Below are positions 8,639 through 18,231 of a DNA stretch of 64,000 nt, piece by piece. Below the pieces are notes generated by a model that was not told the origin of the DNA, made no database searches, and worked only from the letters and a program-made list of their open reading frames with translations. The position numbers and the translations under genes are program-made. The number at the start of each line of letters is the position of its first letter. Positions within the stretch are counted from its first letter, which is position 1. This DNA is from Arthrobacter alpinus (GTDB lineage Bacteria; Actinomycetota; Actinomycetes; Actinomycetales; Micrococcaceae), in NCBI RefSeq assembly GCF_001294625.1, contig NZ_CP012677.1:1798001-1862000 (forward strand), read 5' to 3'.

Positions 8639-11600
8639 TTAAGCGATCGTCCGTTCAACAGTGATGGTGGTTTCAACGTCACCAGGGATAAGTTCAAGCT
8701 TAAGCGTCAAGGTCTCCTTTTTGACCAGCTCGGCGTTGGCGTGCAGGGCATCCACAACATCCTGCGGTGCGCTGATGATGGTGCGGATGCGGTCGCTGAC
8801 ATTGAGCCCGGCGTCCTTGCGGGCCTGCTGGATGGCGCGCACCATGTCACGGGCGGCGCCTTCGGCCTCAAGTTCGGGTGTCAGCTCGGTGTCCAACACC
8901 ACGAAGCCGCCGTGCGGCAGCATGGCGACGGCACTCTGCCCGCCGTCGGACGCCTCGGTCACCATGGTCTCCAGCGTGTACTCGGAGGGTTCCAGGGCTA
9001 GGCCTCCGGCGGTGACGACGCCGTCGGTGATGGACCAGTCGCCGCTCTTGGAGCCCTTGATGGCCAGCTGGACGTTCTTGCCCAAGCGCGGGCCGGCCGC
9101 CCGTGCGTTGACCACCAGCTTGGAGGTGATGCCAAATTCTTCCGGGGAGGCGTCAGAGGCATCGACGAAGCGGACGGTGCGGATGTTCAGTTCCTCCGCG
9201 ACGATCGCGGCACCGTCGTTCAGCAGTGCCGCGTTCGGGGCCACCACCGTCAACTCCTGCAGGGGCAGGCGGACGCGCAGCTTCGCGGCCTTGCGCAGGC
9301 TGGAACCGGTGGAACAGATCTGCTGGATCTTATCCATCTGCTCCACGAGGGCGGCATTGGAGACGAAAAGCTCGGCGTTGGGCCAGTCGGTCAGGTGCAC
9401 GGAGCGCCCACCGGTGAGCCCGCGCCAGATTTCTTCGGTGACCAGCGGCAGCAGCGGGGCGGCAACCCGGCACACGGTTTCCAACGCCGTGTAGAGCGCG
9501 TCGAAGGCGTCGGCGTTCTCATCGAAGAAGCGGCCACGGCTGCGGCGCACGTACCAGTTGGTGAGCATGTCCAGGTAGTTGCGCAGGGAATCGCAGGCCC
9601 CCGAGACGTCGTAGTCATCTAGTTTGGCGGTCAGCTCCCGCACCAGGTCGCCGGTGTTGGCTAGCAGGTATTGGTCCATGGTGTCGGTGTAGCCGTCAAA
9701 CCGCAGTTTCGCGTCGTAGCCTTGGCCGTTGTTAGCGGTGTTCGCGTACAGGGTGAAGAAGCTGTAGACGTTCCACAGGGGCAAGATGACCTGGCGGACG
9801 CCGTCGCGGATGCCTTGTTCGGTGACCACCAGGTTGCCGCCGCGCAGGATGGGGCTGGACATCAGGAACCAGCGCATGGCGTCGGAGCCGTCGCGGTCCA
9901 GGACCTCGGAGACGTCCGGGTAGTTGCGCAGCGACTTAGACATCTTCTGCCCATCCGAGCCGAGCACGATGCCGTGGCTGATCACGTTCCTGAACGCCGG
10001 GCGGTCAAAGAGGGCCGTGGAGAGGATATGCAGCATGTAGAACCAGCCGCGAGTCTGCCCGATGTATTCGACGATGAAGTCGGCCGGGTTGTGGGTGTCG
10101 AACCAGTCCTGATTCTCGAACGGGTAGTGCACCTGGGCGTAGGGCATGGAGCCGGAATCGAACCAGACGTCCAGGACGTCCTCAACTCGGCGCATGGTGG
10201 ACTTGCCTGTGGGGTCATCCGGGTTGGGCCGGGTCAGCGCGTCGATGAACGGACGGTGTAGGTCCACCTCACCGTCGTTGTTCACCGGCAGGCGGCCAAA
10301 GTCGGCCGCCATCTCTGCGAGGGAGCCGTACACGTCGGTGCGCGGGTACTCGGGGTCATCGGACTGCCACACGGGGATGGGGCTGCCCCAGTAGCGGTTG
10401 CGGGAGATGGACCAGTCGCGGGCGTTGGCCAGCCACTTGCCGAACTGGCCGTCCTTAACGTTGCCGGGGATCCAGTTGATGTCCTGGTTCAGCTCCACCA
10501 TGCGGTCCTTAAACGCGGTGACTTCCACGTACCAGGAGGAGACGGCCCGGTAGATCAGGGGTGTGCGGCAGCGCCAGCAGTGCGGGTAGCTGTGCACATA
10601 GCTGGCCTGGCGGACCAGGCGCCCGGCGTCCTTCAAGACGCGTGTGATGCTCTTGTTGGCGTCGAAGACCTGCACGCCTGCGATCTCGCTCAGCGGCCCT
10701 TGCGCAAACAGGGGTAGGAAGTTCGCACCCTCATCGACCGAGAGAACCACGGGGATGCCGTACTGCTCGCAGACCTTCTGATCCTCTTCACCGTAGGCGG
10801 GGGCCTGGTGAACGATTCCGGTACCGTCGGTGGTGGTCACGTAGTCGGCGAGCAGGAACTGCCAGGACTTGGCCGTACCGTACTTTTCGTCATCGGCAAA
10901 GTAGTCCCACAGCGGCTCGTATTTCAGGCCCTCAAGTTCGGCACCCACGTAGCTGGCGGTGACCGCGGAGGTCGCGGCAGCAGCGTCGTCGTACCCCAGA
11001 TCCTTGGCGTACGCGCCCACCAGGTCCGCGGCCAGCAGAAATTTTCCGGCGCCAGCTGTCGTTCCGTGGGGTCCCACCGGCACGACGGCGTAGCTCACCT
11101 GCGGCCCCACGGCGAGGGCCTGGTTGGTGGGCAGGGTCCAGGGCGTGGTGGTCCAGGCGATGGCGGCAACCCCGGCCAGTTCCTGCGAGAGTGCGGATTC
11201 GCCGGCCAGGATGGGGAAGGTGACAGTGACGGTCTGGTCTTGGCGGTCCTTGTAGACGTCCTCGTCCATGCGCAGCTCGTGGTTGGAAAGCGGCGTCTCA
11301 TCCTTCCAGCAGTACGGCAGCACTCGGTAGCCGTTGTAGGTCAAGCCCTTGGTATGGAGCTGCTTGAACGCCCACAGCACGGACTCCATGTACTCGACGT
11401 TGAGTGTCTTGTAATCGTGTTTGAAGTCGACCCAGCGGGCCTGGCGAGTGACGTATTCCTGCCATTCGCCGGCGTATTTCATGACGGAGGCACGGCAGGC
11501 GTCGTTGAACTTGTCGATGCCCATGGCCTCGATCTGGGCCTTGTCGGTCATGCCCAGCTGCTTCATCGCCTCCAACTCGGCGGGAAGCCCGTGCGTGTCC

Positions 11601-11911
11601 CAGCCGAAGCGACGCTCCACGCGGCGCCCGCGCTGTGTCTGGTAGCGGGCCACCAGGTCCTTGGCGTAGCCGGTCAGCAGGTGCCCGTAGTGGGGCAGGC
11701 CGTTGGCGAAGGGGGGGCCGTCGTAGAAGACAAACTCGTTCGAGCCATCCTCACCTGCGTCGCGGGCGTCGATGCTTGCCTGGAAGGTGTCATCCTCTGC
11801 CCAGTATTTCAGGACGAGTTCCTCCACCTTCGGAAAACTCACGGAGGCGGGAACGTGGTGGGAGTCGGCGTGCAGGCCGGTGGCGGCGGTTGCCTTCGGG
11901 AAGTGGGTCAT
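8639..11911 (-). CDS. ileS: Isoleucyl-tRNA synthetase
   Basis: The protein (1090 aa from the chosen ATG at 11911) is a long class Ia synthetase. The HIGH-type motif is HYGH at 74-77 ([17 protein letters not shown]), the KMSKS motif lies near residue 655, and a full editing domain with [11 protein letters not shown] is present. The C-terminal anticodon-binding and zinc regions follow. This start is chosen over an upstream one because the T-box leader occupies the preceding 200 nt and its sequestrator hairpin pairs exactly with the CAGGATG ribosome site a few bases upstream. The length and eukaryote-like sequence are typical of actinobacterial IleRS. Confidence 0.97.
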   Translation of the reverse strand: MTHFPKATAATGLHADSHHVPASVSFPKVEELVLKYWAEDDTFQASIDARDAGEDGSNEFVFYDGPPFANGLPHYGHLLTGYAKDLVARYQTQRGRRVERRFGWDTHGLPAELEAMKQLGMTDKAQIEAMGIDKFNDACRASVMKYAGEWQEYVTRQARWVDFKHDYKTLNVEYMESVLWAFKQLHTKGLTYNGYRVLPYCWKDETPLSNHELRMDEDVYKDRQDQTVTVTFPILAGESALSQELAGVAAIAWTTTPWTLPTNQALAVGPQVSYAVVPVGPHGTTAGAGKFLLAADLVGAYAKDLGYDDAAAATSAVTASYVGAELEGLKYEPLWDYFADDEKYGTAKSWQFLLADYVTTTDGTGIVHQAPAYGEEDQKVCEQYGIPVVLSVDEGANFLPLFAQGPLSEIAGVQVFDANKSITRVLKDAGRLVRQASYVHSYPHCWRCRTPLIYRAVSSWYVEVTAFKDRMVELNQDINWIPGNVKDGQFGKWLANARDWSISRNRYWGSPIPVWQSDDPEYPRTDVYGSLAEMAADFGRLPVNNDGEVDLHRPFIDALTRPNPDDPTGKSTMRRVEDVLDVWFDSGSMPYAQVHYPFENQDWFDTHNPADFIVEYIGQTRGWFYMLHILSTALFDRPAFRNVISHGIVLGSDGQKMSKSLRNYPDVSEVLDRDGSDAMRWFLMSSPILRGGNLVVTEQGIRDGVRQVILPLWNVYSFFTLYANTANNGQGYDAKLRFDGYTDTMDQYLLANTGDLVRELTAKLDDYDVSGACDSLRNYLDMLTNWYVRRSRGRFFDENADAFDALYTALETVCRVAAPLLPLVTEEIWRGLTGGRSVHLTDWPNAELFVSNAALVEQMDKIQQICSTGSSLRKAAKLRVRLPLQELTVVAPNAALLNDGAAIVAEELNIRTVRFVDASDASPEEFGITSKLVVNARAAGPRLGKNVQLAIKGSKSGDWSITDGVVTAGGLALEPSEYTLETMVTEASDGGQSAVAMLPHGGFVVLDTELTPELEAEGAARDMVRAIQQARKDAGLNVSDRIRTIISAPQDVVDALHANAELVKKETLTLKLELIPGDVETTITVERTIA

Positions 11912-12118
11912 CACATCATCCTGGTTGTTGGCGTGCATTTCAGGATGCAAGGACGGCTTGCGCCGCGGTACCACCTCGCTTACCGTCCCTGGTTCCAGGT
12001 GCGGCCGCTCATTAACTGCTGTGACGGGCTTACCCGTCCGGTTCTACTGGCTTTGCTATTGCTGTTTGCAATTGCGCCGCGTTCTTCCGGAAGCTCACCG
12101 GTGATGGCCGGATCATAG
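11912..12118 (-). promoter_or_regulatory. Translational T-box riboswitch (tRNA-Ile) of ileS
   Basis: On the minus strand a short stem I presents the Ile specifier ATC in CCGGCCATCACCGG. A stem with GACGGG/CCCGTC follows, then the T-box sequence AGGTGGTACCGCGG that pairs with the uncharged tRNA acceptor end. CATCCTG (complement of 11941-11947) can pair with CAGGATG (complement of 11917-11923), the ribosome-binding segment. This is the ultrashort-stem-I, translation-control class known for actinobacterial ileS. Uncharged tRNA-Ile should free the ribosome site. Confidence 0.93.
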
Positions 12119-12187
12119 CTTTGTTGCCCATTCTACGGGATGCGCGGAGCTGGTGTGCGCCCCGTTCGTGGCGGGTGTGGCGCACAA

Positions 12188-12232
12188 CACTGCTATGCGC
12201 CGCATCCGGGGTGGGCGGGGCGCATAGCAGTG
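12188..12232. terminator. Inverted repeat downstream of the SDR gene
   Basis: Two perfect 14-nt arms (12188-12201 and 12219-12232) form a stem with a 17-nt loop. There is no T-run, so it may be a weak terminator or an mRNA-stabilising hairpin for the minus-strand SDR gene that ends at 12246. Confidence 0.55.
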
Positions 12233-12245
12233 CAGTGGGTGGCGG

Positions 12246-13001
12246 TTATTTGCGGATGAGCTTGTGGTTGGCGGCCTGGGCCACGGGTCGGATCACGATC
12301 TGGTCCAGGTTGATGTGGTGGGGAAGTCCGACGGCATAGCTGACCACCCCGGCCACGTCATCGGCAGTGAGGGGTTCGGCCACGCCCGCATAAACTTTTT
12401 CGGCTGCGGCCTGATCGCCGCCAAGCCTGTTGAGGGCAAATTCCTCGGTGTGAACCAGGCCGGGAGCCACCTCGATGACGCGCAGGTTATTTTCGACTTC
12501 CTCAAGGCGCAGCGCATTGGTCAGCGCGTGCTGGGCAAACTTCGCGGCGTTGTAGCCCGCCCCGCCTTCATAGGCCACGAGCCCGGCGGTGGAGGTCAGG
12601 TTCAGCACCGTGCCGCGGCCGTGGGCACGAAGGGCAGGAAGGAACGCTTTGGTCATTTTCAGGGTGCCCATGACGTTGGCCTGGAACATCCATTCCCAAT
12701 CGTCGTTGTTGGCCGAGCCCACCGTGTCGGCCCCGCGGGCTCCCCCAGCGATGTTGATCAGTGTGTCGAGGCCGCCGTTCTCGCTAACGAACACGGCCAA
12801 GGCGTCGATGTCTTCGTCCTTGGTGATGTCTGCGGCGAACACCTGCGCACCGGTTTCCCCGGCCAGACGTTCTAGGCGGTCGGCGCGGCGTGCAACGGCC
12901 ACCACCTGCCAGCCTTCGGAGCGGAGTTTGCGGACGGTGGCCTCGCCGATGCCCGTGCTGGCTCCTGTGACAACTGCATGCTTGGACTTGTTTTCAACCA
13001 T
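12246..13001 (-). CDS. SDR family NAD(P)-dependent oxidoreductase
   Basis: The 251-aa protein is a classical short-chain dehydrogenase with a Rossmann fold. The cofactor motif is TGASTGIGEA near residues 13-22, an NAG-equivalent NIAGG lies near 85, and the catalytic Ser-Tyr-Lys set is in TSTAGLVAYEGGAGYNAAK. A conserved P-G segment (EVAPGLVHTEEF) follows. It reduces or oxidises an unknown carbonyl or alcohol. The region after residue 190 resembles the YdfG/serine-dehydrogenase-like branch, but I cannot assign a substrate. It is a single-gene unit with a short gap to the DUF488 gene. Confidence 0.9.
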   Translation of the reverse strand: MVENKSKHAVVTGASTGIGEATVRKLRSEGWQVVAVARRADRLERLAGETGAQVFAADITKDEDIDALAVFVSENGGLDTLINIAGGARGADTVGSANNDDWEWMFQANVMGTLKMTKAFLPALRAHGRGTVLNLTSTAGLVAYEGGAGYNAAKFAQHALTNALRLEEVENNLRVIEVAPGLVHTEEFALNRLGGDQAAAEKVYAGVAEPLTADDVAGVVSYAVGLPHHINLDQIVIRPVAQAANHKLIRK

Positions 13002-13010
13002 GCATCAAAT

Positions 13011-13358
13011 TTAGCGCCCCGACGCGTCCAGGAATTCCAGCAACACGGCCGCCTGGTTCATGATCGGGTCCTTGGCCCCGTAGAGCAGGACCACCTTGGG
13101 GTGCGCGGCCAACAAGTCCTGGAGCGTGCCCACGGCGTCGTTGGCGGCAAGTTCGGCCCTGTAGTGGCGCTGAAAAGCGAGGAACCGCTTGGCCTGGTGG
13201 TCAAATTCATTGCGAACCTCTGCGCTGGGCGCTACTTCCTTCAACCACACGTCCACCTTGTCCTTGCTAATGCCGCGCGGCCACAATCTGTCGACCAGCA
13301 CCCTAAATTCCCCGGGCTCGGGCTGTTCGTACACACGCAATATTCGCACGGCGCTCAT
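13011..13358 (-). CDS. DUF488 family protein
   Basis: The 115-aa protein shows the DUF488 landmarks: an N-terminal RVLVDRLWPRGISKDK segment and a C-terminal VVLLYGAKDPIMNQA segment. Length is normal for the compact YeaO-like branch. The biochemical function is not established. It lies 9 nt upstream of the SDR gene on the same strand, so the two may share a transcript. Confidence 0.88.
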   Translation of the reverse strand: MSAVRILRVYEQPEPGEFRVLVDRLWPRGISKDKVDVWLKEVAPSAEVRNEFDHQAKRFLAFQRHYRAELAANDAVGTLQDLLAAHPKVVLLYGAKDPIMNQAAVLLEFLDASGR

Positions 13359-13390
13359 ATCGGCATCCTAGTCCGGAATCCGGCCCGGTG

Positions 13391-13486
13391 GGGAGTTATT
13401 TTATGCGCTGAGCGGGCTGCCCACCTTGCGCATTTTGGCTAGTAGCGCACGACGCGCCGGCGGGCGATGCGCAGAATAGAACTCCC
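13391..13486. repeat. Long imperfect inverted repeat between MepB-like and DUF488 genes
   Basis: Outer arms GGGAGTT / AACTCCC and inner arms TGCGC / GCGCA bracket about 96 nt, with further G/C-rich pairing possible inside. It lies after the minus-strand MepB-like stop. It could be a terminator without a T-run, or a structured RNA. Confidence 0.4.
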
Positions 13487-13492
13487 TTCGGA

Positions 13493-14002
13493 TCACGCGC
13501 CGTACAGGCCTCGGATCCGGTCCACTTCCGGGGCGGGGGAAAAAGGCAAGAAGTACATGATCTGCCATGCCTGGGTTTTCGCCGCCTGGGCGCTTGAGGT
13601 TTCAACCCAGGGGGCATAAAGACGTATGGCCCGTTTTCCGCCCCGCCCGGCAACGGAGAGCACCCCGCGCCGTGCCAGGACGTCCGCAGGAAACACGAAT
13701 TGTCCGGATTGTGTGCCGTCGGTGACGTGGACGACAAACAAGTCGACGCCGTCAGCGGTATCAAAAGGTCTGATGGGCCCCTGGCTGGTCCGCTGCCACA
13801 GGGTGACAAACTGTCCCACCTTGGTGGGCGTTGTCTTGGCCACGCGGAACCGGGCAAGGCGCCCGCCCACAGTGAACTCGCAGGCTCCATAGTCGCCACC
13901 CTCGGGCTCTGCCACAGGATCCGGGCAGCCCAGCCCGGCGGGCTCCAGCAGCAATTCCTTGGCCTTCGCCCATGCTGCGGGCCGCGGGTCGGTGACGTTC
14001 AT
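13493..14002 (-). CDS. MepB family protein
   Basis: The protein (169 aa from ATG 14002) matches the MepB family, with YGACEFTVGGRLARFRVAK, KVGQFVTLWQR and FVFPADVL-like segments in order. MepB was named from the mepRAB multidrug locus of Staphylococcus, but its own function is unknown. An upstream ATG at 14044 would add 14 residues. I prefer 14002 because a GAAGGA ribosome-site-like sequence lies in between, though its spacing is long. It is divergent from valS. Confidence 0.8.
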   Translation of the reverse strand: MNVTDPRPAAWAKAKELLLEPAGLGCPDPVAEPEGGDYGACEFTVGGRLARFRVAKTTPTKVGQFVTLWQRTSQGPIRPFDTADGVDLFVVHVTDGTQSGQFVFPADVLARRGVLSVAGRGGKRAIRLYAPWVETSSAQAAKTQAWQIMYFLPFSPAPEVDRIRGLYGA

Positions 14003-14114
14003 GGTGGGTCTGTGCGTTCCTTCGCCGGGGAATGTTTGTTGCATTCATCGTAGCAAGGCACCACCGGCCCGGGGAAAATCTGCTTCCCGCTGCAACTCAT
14101 GAAAGAATCGCATC

Positions 14115-16736
14115 ATGGCTGAAAATTTTCCGGGCACAGACACGCCCGCTCCCACCACAAGCAACGTTCCCGACAAGCCCGCCCTGGAGGGCCTCGAAGA
14201 GTCCCTGACCAAGCGTTGGCTCGCCGAAGGAACCTACAAGTTCGACAGCGAGACCACCCGGGAGCAGGTGTACTCCATTGATACTCCCCCACCCACGGCA
14301 TCCGGATCCTTGCACGTGGGGCACATGTTCTCCTACACGCAGACGGATGTGCTGGCCCGTTTCCAGCGCATGAACGGCAAGAACGTCTTTTACCCGATGG
14401 GCTGGGACGACAACGGCCTGCCCACGGAGCGCCGCGTGCAAAACTACTATGGTGTGCGCTGCGACCCGAAAATCGCCTACGACGCCGACTACCGCCCCCC
14501 GGCAGCACCGGCCAAGAACCAGCGTGACTTCGACGTCATCTCCCGCAAGAACTTCATCGAACTGTGTGAGGTGCTGGCCGTTGAGGACGAGAAGGTCTTT
14601 GAGCACCTGTTCCAGACCCTGGGCCTTTCGGTGGACTGGGCGCTGACCTACCGCACCATCGATGACCACTCCCGTGCCGTTTCCCAGCGCGGCTTCCTGG
14701 CCAATCTGAACAATGGCGACGCCTACATGGCCGAGGCCCCCACCCTGTGGGATGTCACGTTCCGCACCGCCGTGGCCCAGGCCGAGCTCGAGGACCGCGA
14801 AGTTGCCGGCGCCTACTACCGGTACCCGTTCTTCGCCGAAGACGGCAGCAAGATCTACATTGAAACCACCCGCCCGGAACTGCTGGCCGCCTGCTCGGCA
14901 CTTGTCGCCAACCCGGATGACGAGCGGTACAAGCCGCTGTTTGGCAAGAAGGTCACCTCGCCGTTGTTCGGCGTCGAAGTGGAGGTTCGTGCCCACGCCC
15001 TGGCCAAGCCCGACAAGGGCTCCGGCGTTGCCATGGTCTGCACCTTCGGTGACCTGACCGACGTCACCTGGTGGCGTGAACTCCGGTTGCCAACGCGCGC
15101 CATTGTGGGCCGTGACGGGCGCATCCTAGGTGACACGCCCGAGTGGATCACCACCGAGGAGGGCCGCGCCAACTATGCTGCGATCGCCGGCAAGACAGTC
15201 TTCAGTGCCAAGGAAGCCGTGGTTGAACTGCTCGTTGGTGCGGACTTGCTCGACGGCGAACCGAAGAAAATCATGCACCCTGTGAACTTTTTTGAAAAAG
15301 GTGACAAGCCCCTTGAGGTTGTCACCTCCCGCCAGTGGTACATCCGCAACGGCGGCCGTGACGCGGACCGCCGCGAACGCCTCATCAACCGGGGCAAGGA
15401 AATCGAGTTCCATCCGGCTTTCATGCGCTCACGTTACGAGAACTGGATTTCCGGCCTGAACGGCGACTGGCTCGTTTCACGCCAGCGTTTCTTCGGCGTC
15501 CCGGTCCCGGTCTGGTACCCGCTGGATGCGGACGCGAACCCGGACTACGAGAACCCCATCCTGCCCACGAGCGAGATGCTACCGGTTGACCCCGCCGCGG
15601 ACGCCGCCCCGGGCTACGCCGAGGAGCAGCGCAATGTGGCCGGCGGCTTCATTGGAGACGCCGATGTCCTGGACACCTGGGCCACCTCCTCGCTGACACC
15701 GCAGATCGTGGGCGGTTGGAGCGTTGATGAGGACTTGTTCAAGAAGGTCTACCCCTTCGACTTGCGCCCCCAAGGTCACGACATCATCCGCACCTGGCTG
15801 TTCTCCTCCGCCGTGCGCGCCGACGCGCTGCAGGGCAGCGCCCCGTGGAAGCACGCTGCCATCTCCGGCTGGATCCTGGACCCGGACCGCAAGAAGATGT
15901 CCAAGTCCAAGGGCAACGTGGTGGTCCCCACCGACGTGCTCAACGACTTTGGTGCCGACGCCGTCCGCTACTGGGCTGCCTCCGCCAAACTAGGCGCCGA
16001 CACGGCGTACGAGATTGCACAGATGAAGATCGGCCGCCGTCTGGCCATCAAGTTGCTCAACGCCTCCAAGTTCGTGCTGAACCTGGGCGCCACCGAATCC
16101 AATGTGCTTTCCAACGACTCCGCCGCGCTCACCAATCCCCTGGACCGTGCCGTACTGGCCCAGTTGGCCGACGTCGTCCGTCAGGCCACGAGTGCGTTTG
16201 AGAAATACGACTACGCCAAGGCCCTGCAGATCACGGAGAGCTTCTTCTGGCACTTCACCGACGACTATGTGGAGCTCATCAAGGACCGCGCTTACGGCGC
16301 CGCGGGCGATCACGAGCAGGAGTCGGTGTTGGCCGCCCTGGCCACGGCACTTGATTCGCTGCTGCGCCTGTTTGCCCCGTTCCTGCCGTTCGCCACGGAG
16401 GAAGTCTGGAGCTGGTGGCGCACCGGTTCCATCCACCGCGCACCGTGGCCCACTTCAGTAGAGGTAAGCGACGGCGACACCACTTTGCTCGCGACAGTCG
16501 GAGACGCTTTGAGCGGCATCCGCAAGGCCAAGTCCGAGGCCAAGGTCAAGCAGCGCACCCAGGTGCTCTCCGCGACGGTGACCGCCGGTGTGGTGCAGGC
16601 CGCGCAGCTCACGGCAGGTTTGGGTGACCTGAAGGCCGCGGCGAACGCCGTGGAAATCACCGTAGCCCAAGGCGAGGGGGAACTGAGCGTCAGCGACGTG
16701 CTCCTAGCACCGGCCGAGGAACCTGTCCAGGCCTGA
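14115..16736 (+). CDS. valS: Valyl-tRNA synthetase
   Basis: The protein (873 aa) is a class Ia synthetase. The HIGH motif is HVGH at 67-70 (PPPTASGSLHVGHMFSYTQ) and the KMSKS motif lies near 595 (RKKMSKSKGN). An editing domain with ETTRPELL sits between them, and the C-terminal helical anticodon-binding part follows. It charges tRNA-Val in the cytoplasm. A GAAAGAAT ribosome site lies before the ATG. The lysine- and glutamate-rich start followed by PPPTASG agrees with the bacterial short form. It is a single-gene unit closed by a strong terminator. Confidence 0.97.
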   Translation: MAENFPGTDTPAPTTSNVPDKPALEGLEESLTKRWLAEGTYKFDSETTREQVYSIDTPPPTASGSLHVGHMFSYTQTDVLARFQRMNGKNVFYPMGWDDNGLPTERRVQNYYGVRCDPKIAYDADYRPPAAPAKNQRDFDVISRKNFIELCEVLAVEDEKVFEHLFQTLGLSVDWALTYRTIDDHSRAVSQRGFLANLNNGDAYMAEAPTLWDVTFRTAVAQAELEDREVAGAYYRYPFFAEDGSKIYIETTRPELLAACSALVANPDDERYKPLFGKKVTSPLFGVEVEVRAHALAKPDKGSGVAMVCTFGDLTDVTWWRELRLPTRAIVGRDGRILGDTPEWITTEEGRANYAAIAGKTVFSAKEAVVELLVGADLLDGEPKKIMHPVNFFEKGDKPLEVVTSRQWYIRNGGRDADRRERLINRGKEIEFHPAFMRSRYENWISGLNGDWLVSRQRFFGVPVPVWYPLDADANPDYENPILPTSEMLPVDPAADAAPGYAEEQRNVAGGFIGDADVLDTWATSSLTPQIVGGWSVDEDLFKKVYPFDLRPQGHDIIRTWLFSSAVRADALQGSAPWKHAAISGWILDPDRKKMSKSKGNVVVPTDVLNDFGADAVRYWAASAKLGADTAYEIAQMKIGRRLAIKLLNASKFVLNLGATESNVLSNDSAALTNPLDRAVLAQLADVVRQATSAFEKYDYAKALQITESFFWHFTDDYVELIKDRAYGAAGDHEQESVLAALATALDSLLRLFAPFLPFATEEVWSWWRTGSIHRAPWPTSVEVSDGDTTLLATVGDALSGIRKAKSEAKVKQRTQVLSATVTAGVVQAAQLTAGLGDLKAAANAVEITVAQGEGELSVSDVLLAPAEEPVQA

Positions 16737-16770
16737 TCTGCTCCATCCCGGAGACTGCAGAGCACAATCT

Positions 16771-16813
16771 GAAGCCCCACCGACGTTACTAGGTCGGTGG
16801 GGCTTCAACTTTT
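16771..16813 (+). terminator. Terminator after valS
   Basis: A 14-bp stem (16771-16784 with 16793-16806) closes an 8-nt loop and is followed by AACTTTT. It lies about 35 nt after the valS stop. Confidence 0.88.
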
Positions 16814-17019
16814 CCATCACAGCCTGTCAGAGGAAGACTCACCCCTGCCGGTGAGTAGCCCCTCGTAGTTTTGTGGCCCCGCCTCTATCATTCCGGCATT
16901 GCTGTCACTAAGGTTGCATCAAGCTCACCATCATGTTGATGAGACTTAGCTTGGGTATTCAGGCTAAATCGTCCGCCGGATCGATTGGCCCGCGCAGCAA
17001 CTATTTTCGAAGGAGCGCC

Positions 17020-17274
17020 ATGATTGAGAATGAAGCACTTGCCGAAGATTTCCGTTCAGTGCCAGTCAGCGACTGGTCCGACTTGGGCCAACAGCTTTGG
17101 TCCTATCTGACAGGTCGTGGAGCCGTGGTTAACTACAGCTTCGTCGACATGACGGTGGAGGTGCCGCGAGACATTGGACCCGACGCACCACGGGCAACAT
17201 GGAAATTCAACGGCACTTTACGAGTCACGACCAGTGATAATGAAAGCGTCAACGCCGCTGATCTAAAGCCGTAG
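17020..17274 (+). CDS. Hypothetical protein, 84 aa, paired with FHA gene
   Basis: I do not recognise this small acidic soluble protein. It has no signal peptide or membrane segment. The start is fixed by a strong GAAGGAG ribosome site 6 nt before ATG at 17020. The sequence suggests a small beta-rich fold (VNYSFVDMTVEVPRDIG, then ATWKFNGTLRVTT), perhaps with the W and Y residues in a core. It ends 10 nt before the FHA-domain gene, so the pair is almost certainly one operon and the products may work together. Confidence 0.7.
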   Translation: MIENEALAEDFRSVPVSDWSDLGQQLWSYLTGRGAVVNYSFVDMTVEVPRDIGPDAPRATWKFNGTLRVTTSDNESVNAADLKP

Positions 17275-17284
17275 GTGAAGGCTC

Positions 17285-18172
17285 ATGAGATTTGACATAG
17301 ATTTGGCATTCTCCACCGACCTGCCTGCGGAGGAGGGCGAAGAAGCCACGGTGGTTAATGGTCGAATTACTGCTGCGGGCCAAGAAATTCACATCCATGC
17401 CGATAATGCAGCATTATTCAGGCTCGGCTCCCGGAGGCAGTTGCCAGCGCTTAGGAAACTCGCACACTCATTGGCCCAACGCGGGATCGTGGTGAGCGTT
17501 TCAGTTCCGGAGGGGGTCATTGTCACCCTCGGTGCTGTGGAGTTATCTGCGTTGCAGCGCTTGCTGACCAACTCTTCCTATATTAAGCCAGGCAAGGCGA
17601 ATACTTGGGCTACGTTGATCAAGGCGCAAGCATCCGGTGGTACCCGGGGCAGCTTACTGCCACCTGCTACACCACTGCCCATCTCACCGACGTTCCAGCG
17701 GCGTTACCGAATGAAACCAACCACCACGCACTACGCCCGCGGGGGCGGTCGGCCGCGTTTGATTTTTGTCAGGGATAGCGAAACGTGGGATGGGCGCCCG
17801 CCCAACGAATACAACCTCACCGCCGAAAATACCATCATTGGCAGCGGCGCAGAGGCTGACTTCAGGCTGCCAGACCTGTCTGCGGACCACGGGCACGTGG
17901 TCCACACAGCAGATGACGAATATGTTTATCTGCCCGGCGAAGGTGACACTCATCAGCGCCACGAACAAATACTGCGCACCGGCGCCCGCCTACTGCTCGG
18001 GCCTTGGCGAATGGTCTATTTCCGTGAGGAATATGCAGACCACGGGCGTCCCTTTGGTGGCCGGACGGCAGGTGAATTTGCCAAACTTCAACGGCCGCAG
18101 TTTGACCCCCGTTCCAACCAGATTGAATATGACGCCGTATCCGGCTTGGGCGATCCGCGCCGCCCCAAGTAG
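17285..18172 (+). CDS. FHA domain-containing protein
   Basis: The 295-aa protein has two parts. Residues 1-120 are an unassigned domain starting FDIDLAFSTDLP. Residues about 155-250 look like a forkhead-associated domain: ENTIIGSGAEADFRLPDLSADHGHVV contains the G-S-x-x-x-D-x-x-L pattern and the S-x-x-H stretch that bind phosphothreonine, followed by TGARLLLGPWRMVYFRE. It probably acts as a phosphopeptide reader in Ser/Thr kinase signalling; no kinase is adjacent. The operon partner is the 84-aa protein upstream. Confidence 0.75.
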   Translation: MRFDIDLAFSTDLPAEEGEEATVVNGRITAAGQEIHIHADNAALFRLGSRRQLPALRKLAHSLAQRGIVVSVSVPEGVIVTLGAVELSALQRLLTNSSYIKPGKANTWATLIKAQASGGTRGSLLPPATPLPISPTFQRRYRMKPTTTHYARGGGRPRLIFVRDSETWDGRPPNEYNLTAENTIIGSGAEADFRLPDLSADHGHVVHTADDEYVYLPGEGDTHQRHEQILRTGARLLLGPWRMVYFREEYADHGRPFGGRTAGEFAKLQRPQFDPRSNQIEYDAVSGLGDPRRPK

Positions 18173-18180
18173 GTACTGAG

Positions 18181-18226
18181 TCCATGGCAGCTGCGCGGAG
18201 TATGCTCTCTGCGCAGCTGCCATGGA
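18181..18226. terminator. Bidirectional hairpin between FHA and MFS genes
   Basis: Perfect 16-nt arms (18181-18196 and 18211-18226) with a 14-nt loop lie between two convergent genes. There is no strong T-run on either strand. It probably ends or protects both transcripts. Confidence 0.65.
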
Positions 18227-18231
18227 TGCGA

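Noticed and set aside
11912..11974. Longer ileS start at 11974
   Set aside because: The region is the sequestrator part of the T-box leader; the added residues do not resemble IleRS.
14097..14996. 299-codon frame antisense to valS, and similar long antisense frames in rne, ileS, the H+-ATPase and xfp
   Set aside because: High-GC genes commonly leave the antisense frames open; the sense genes are unambiguous.
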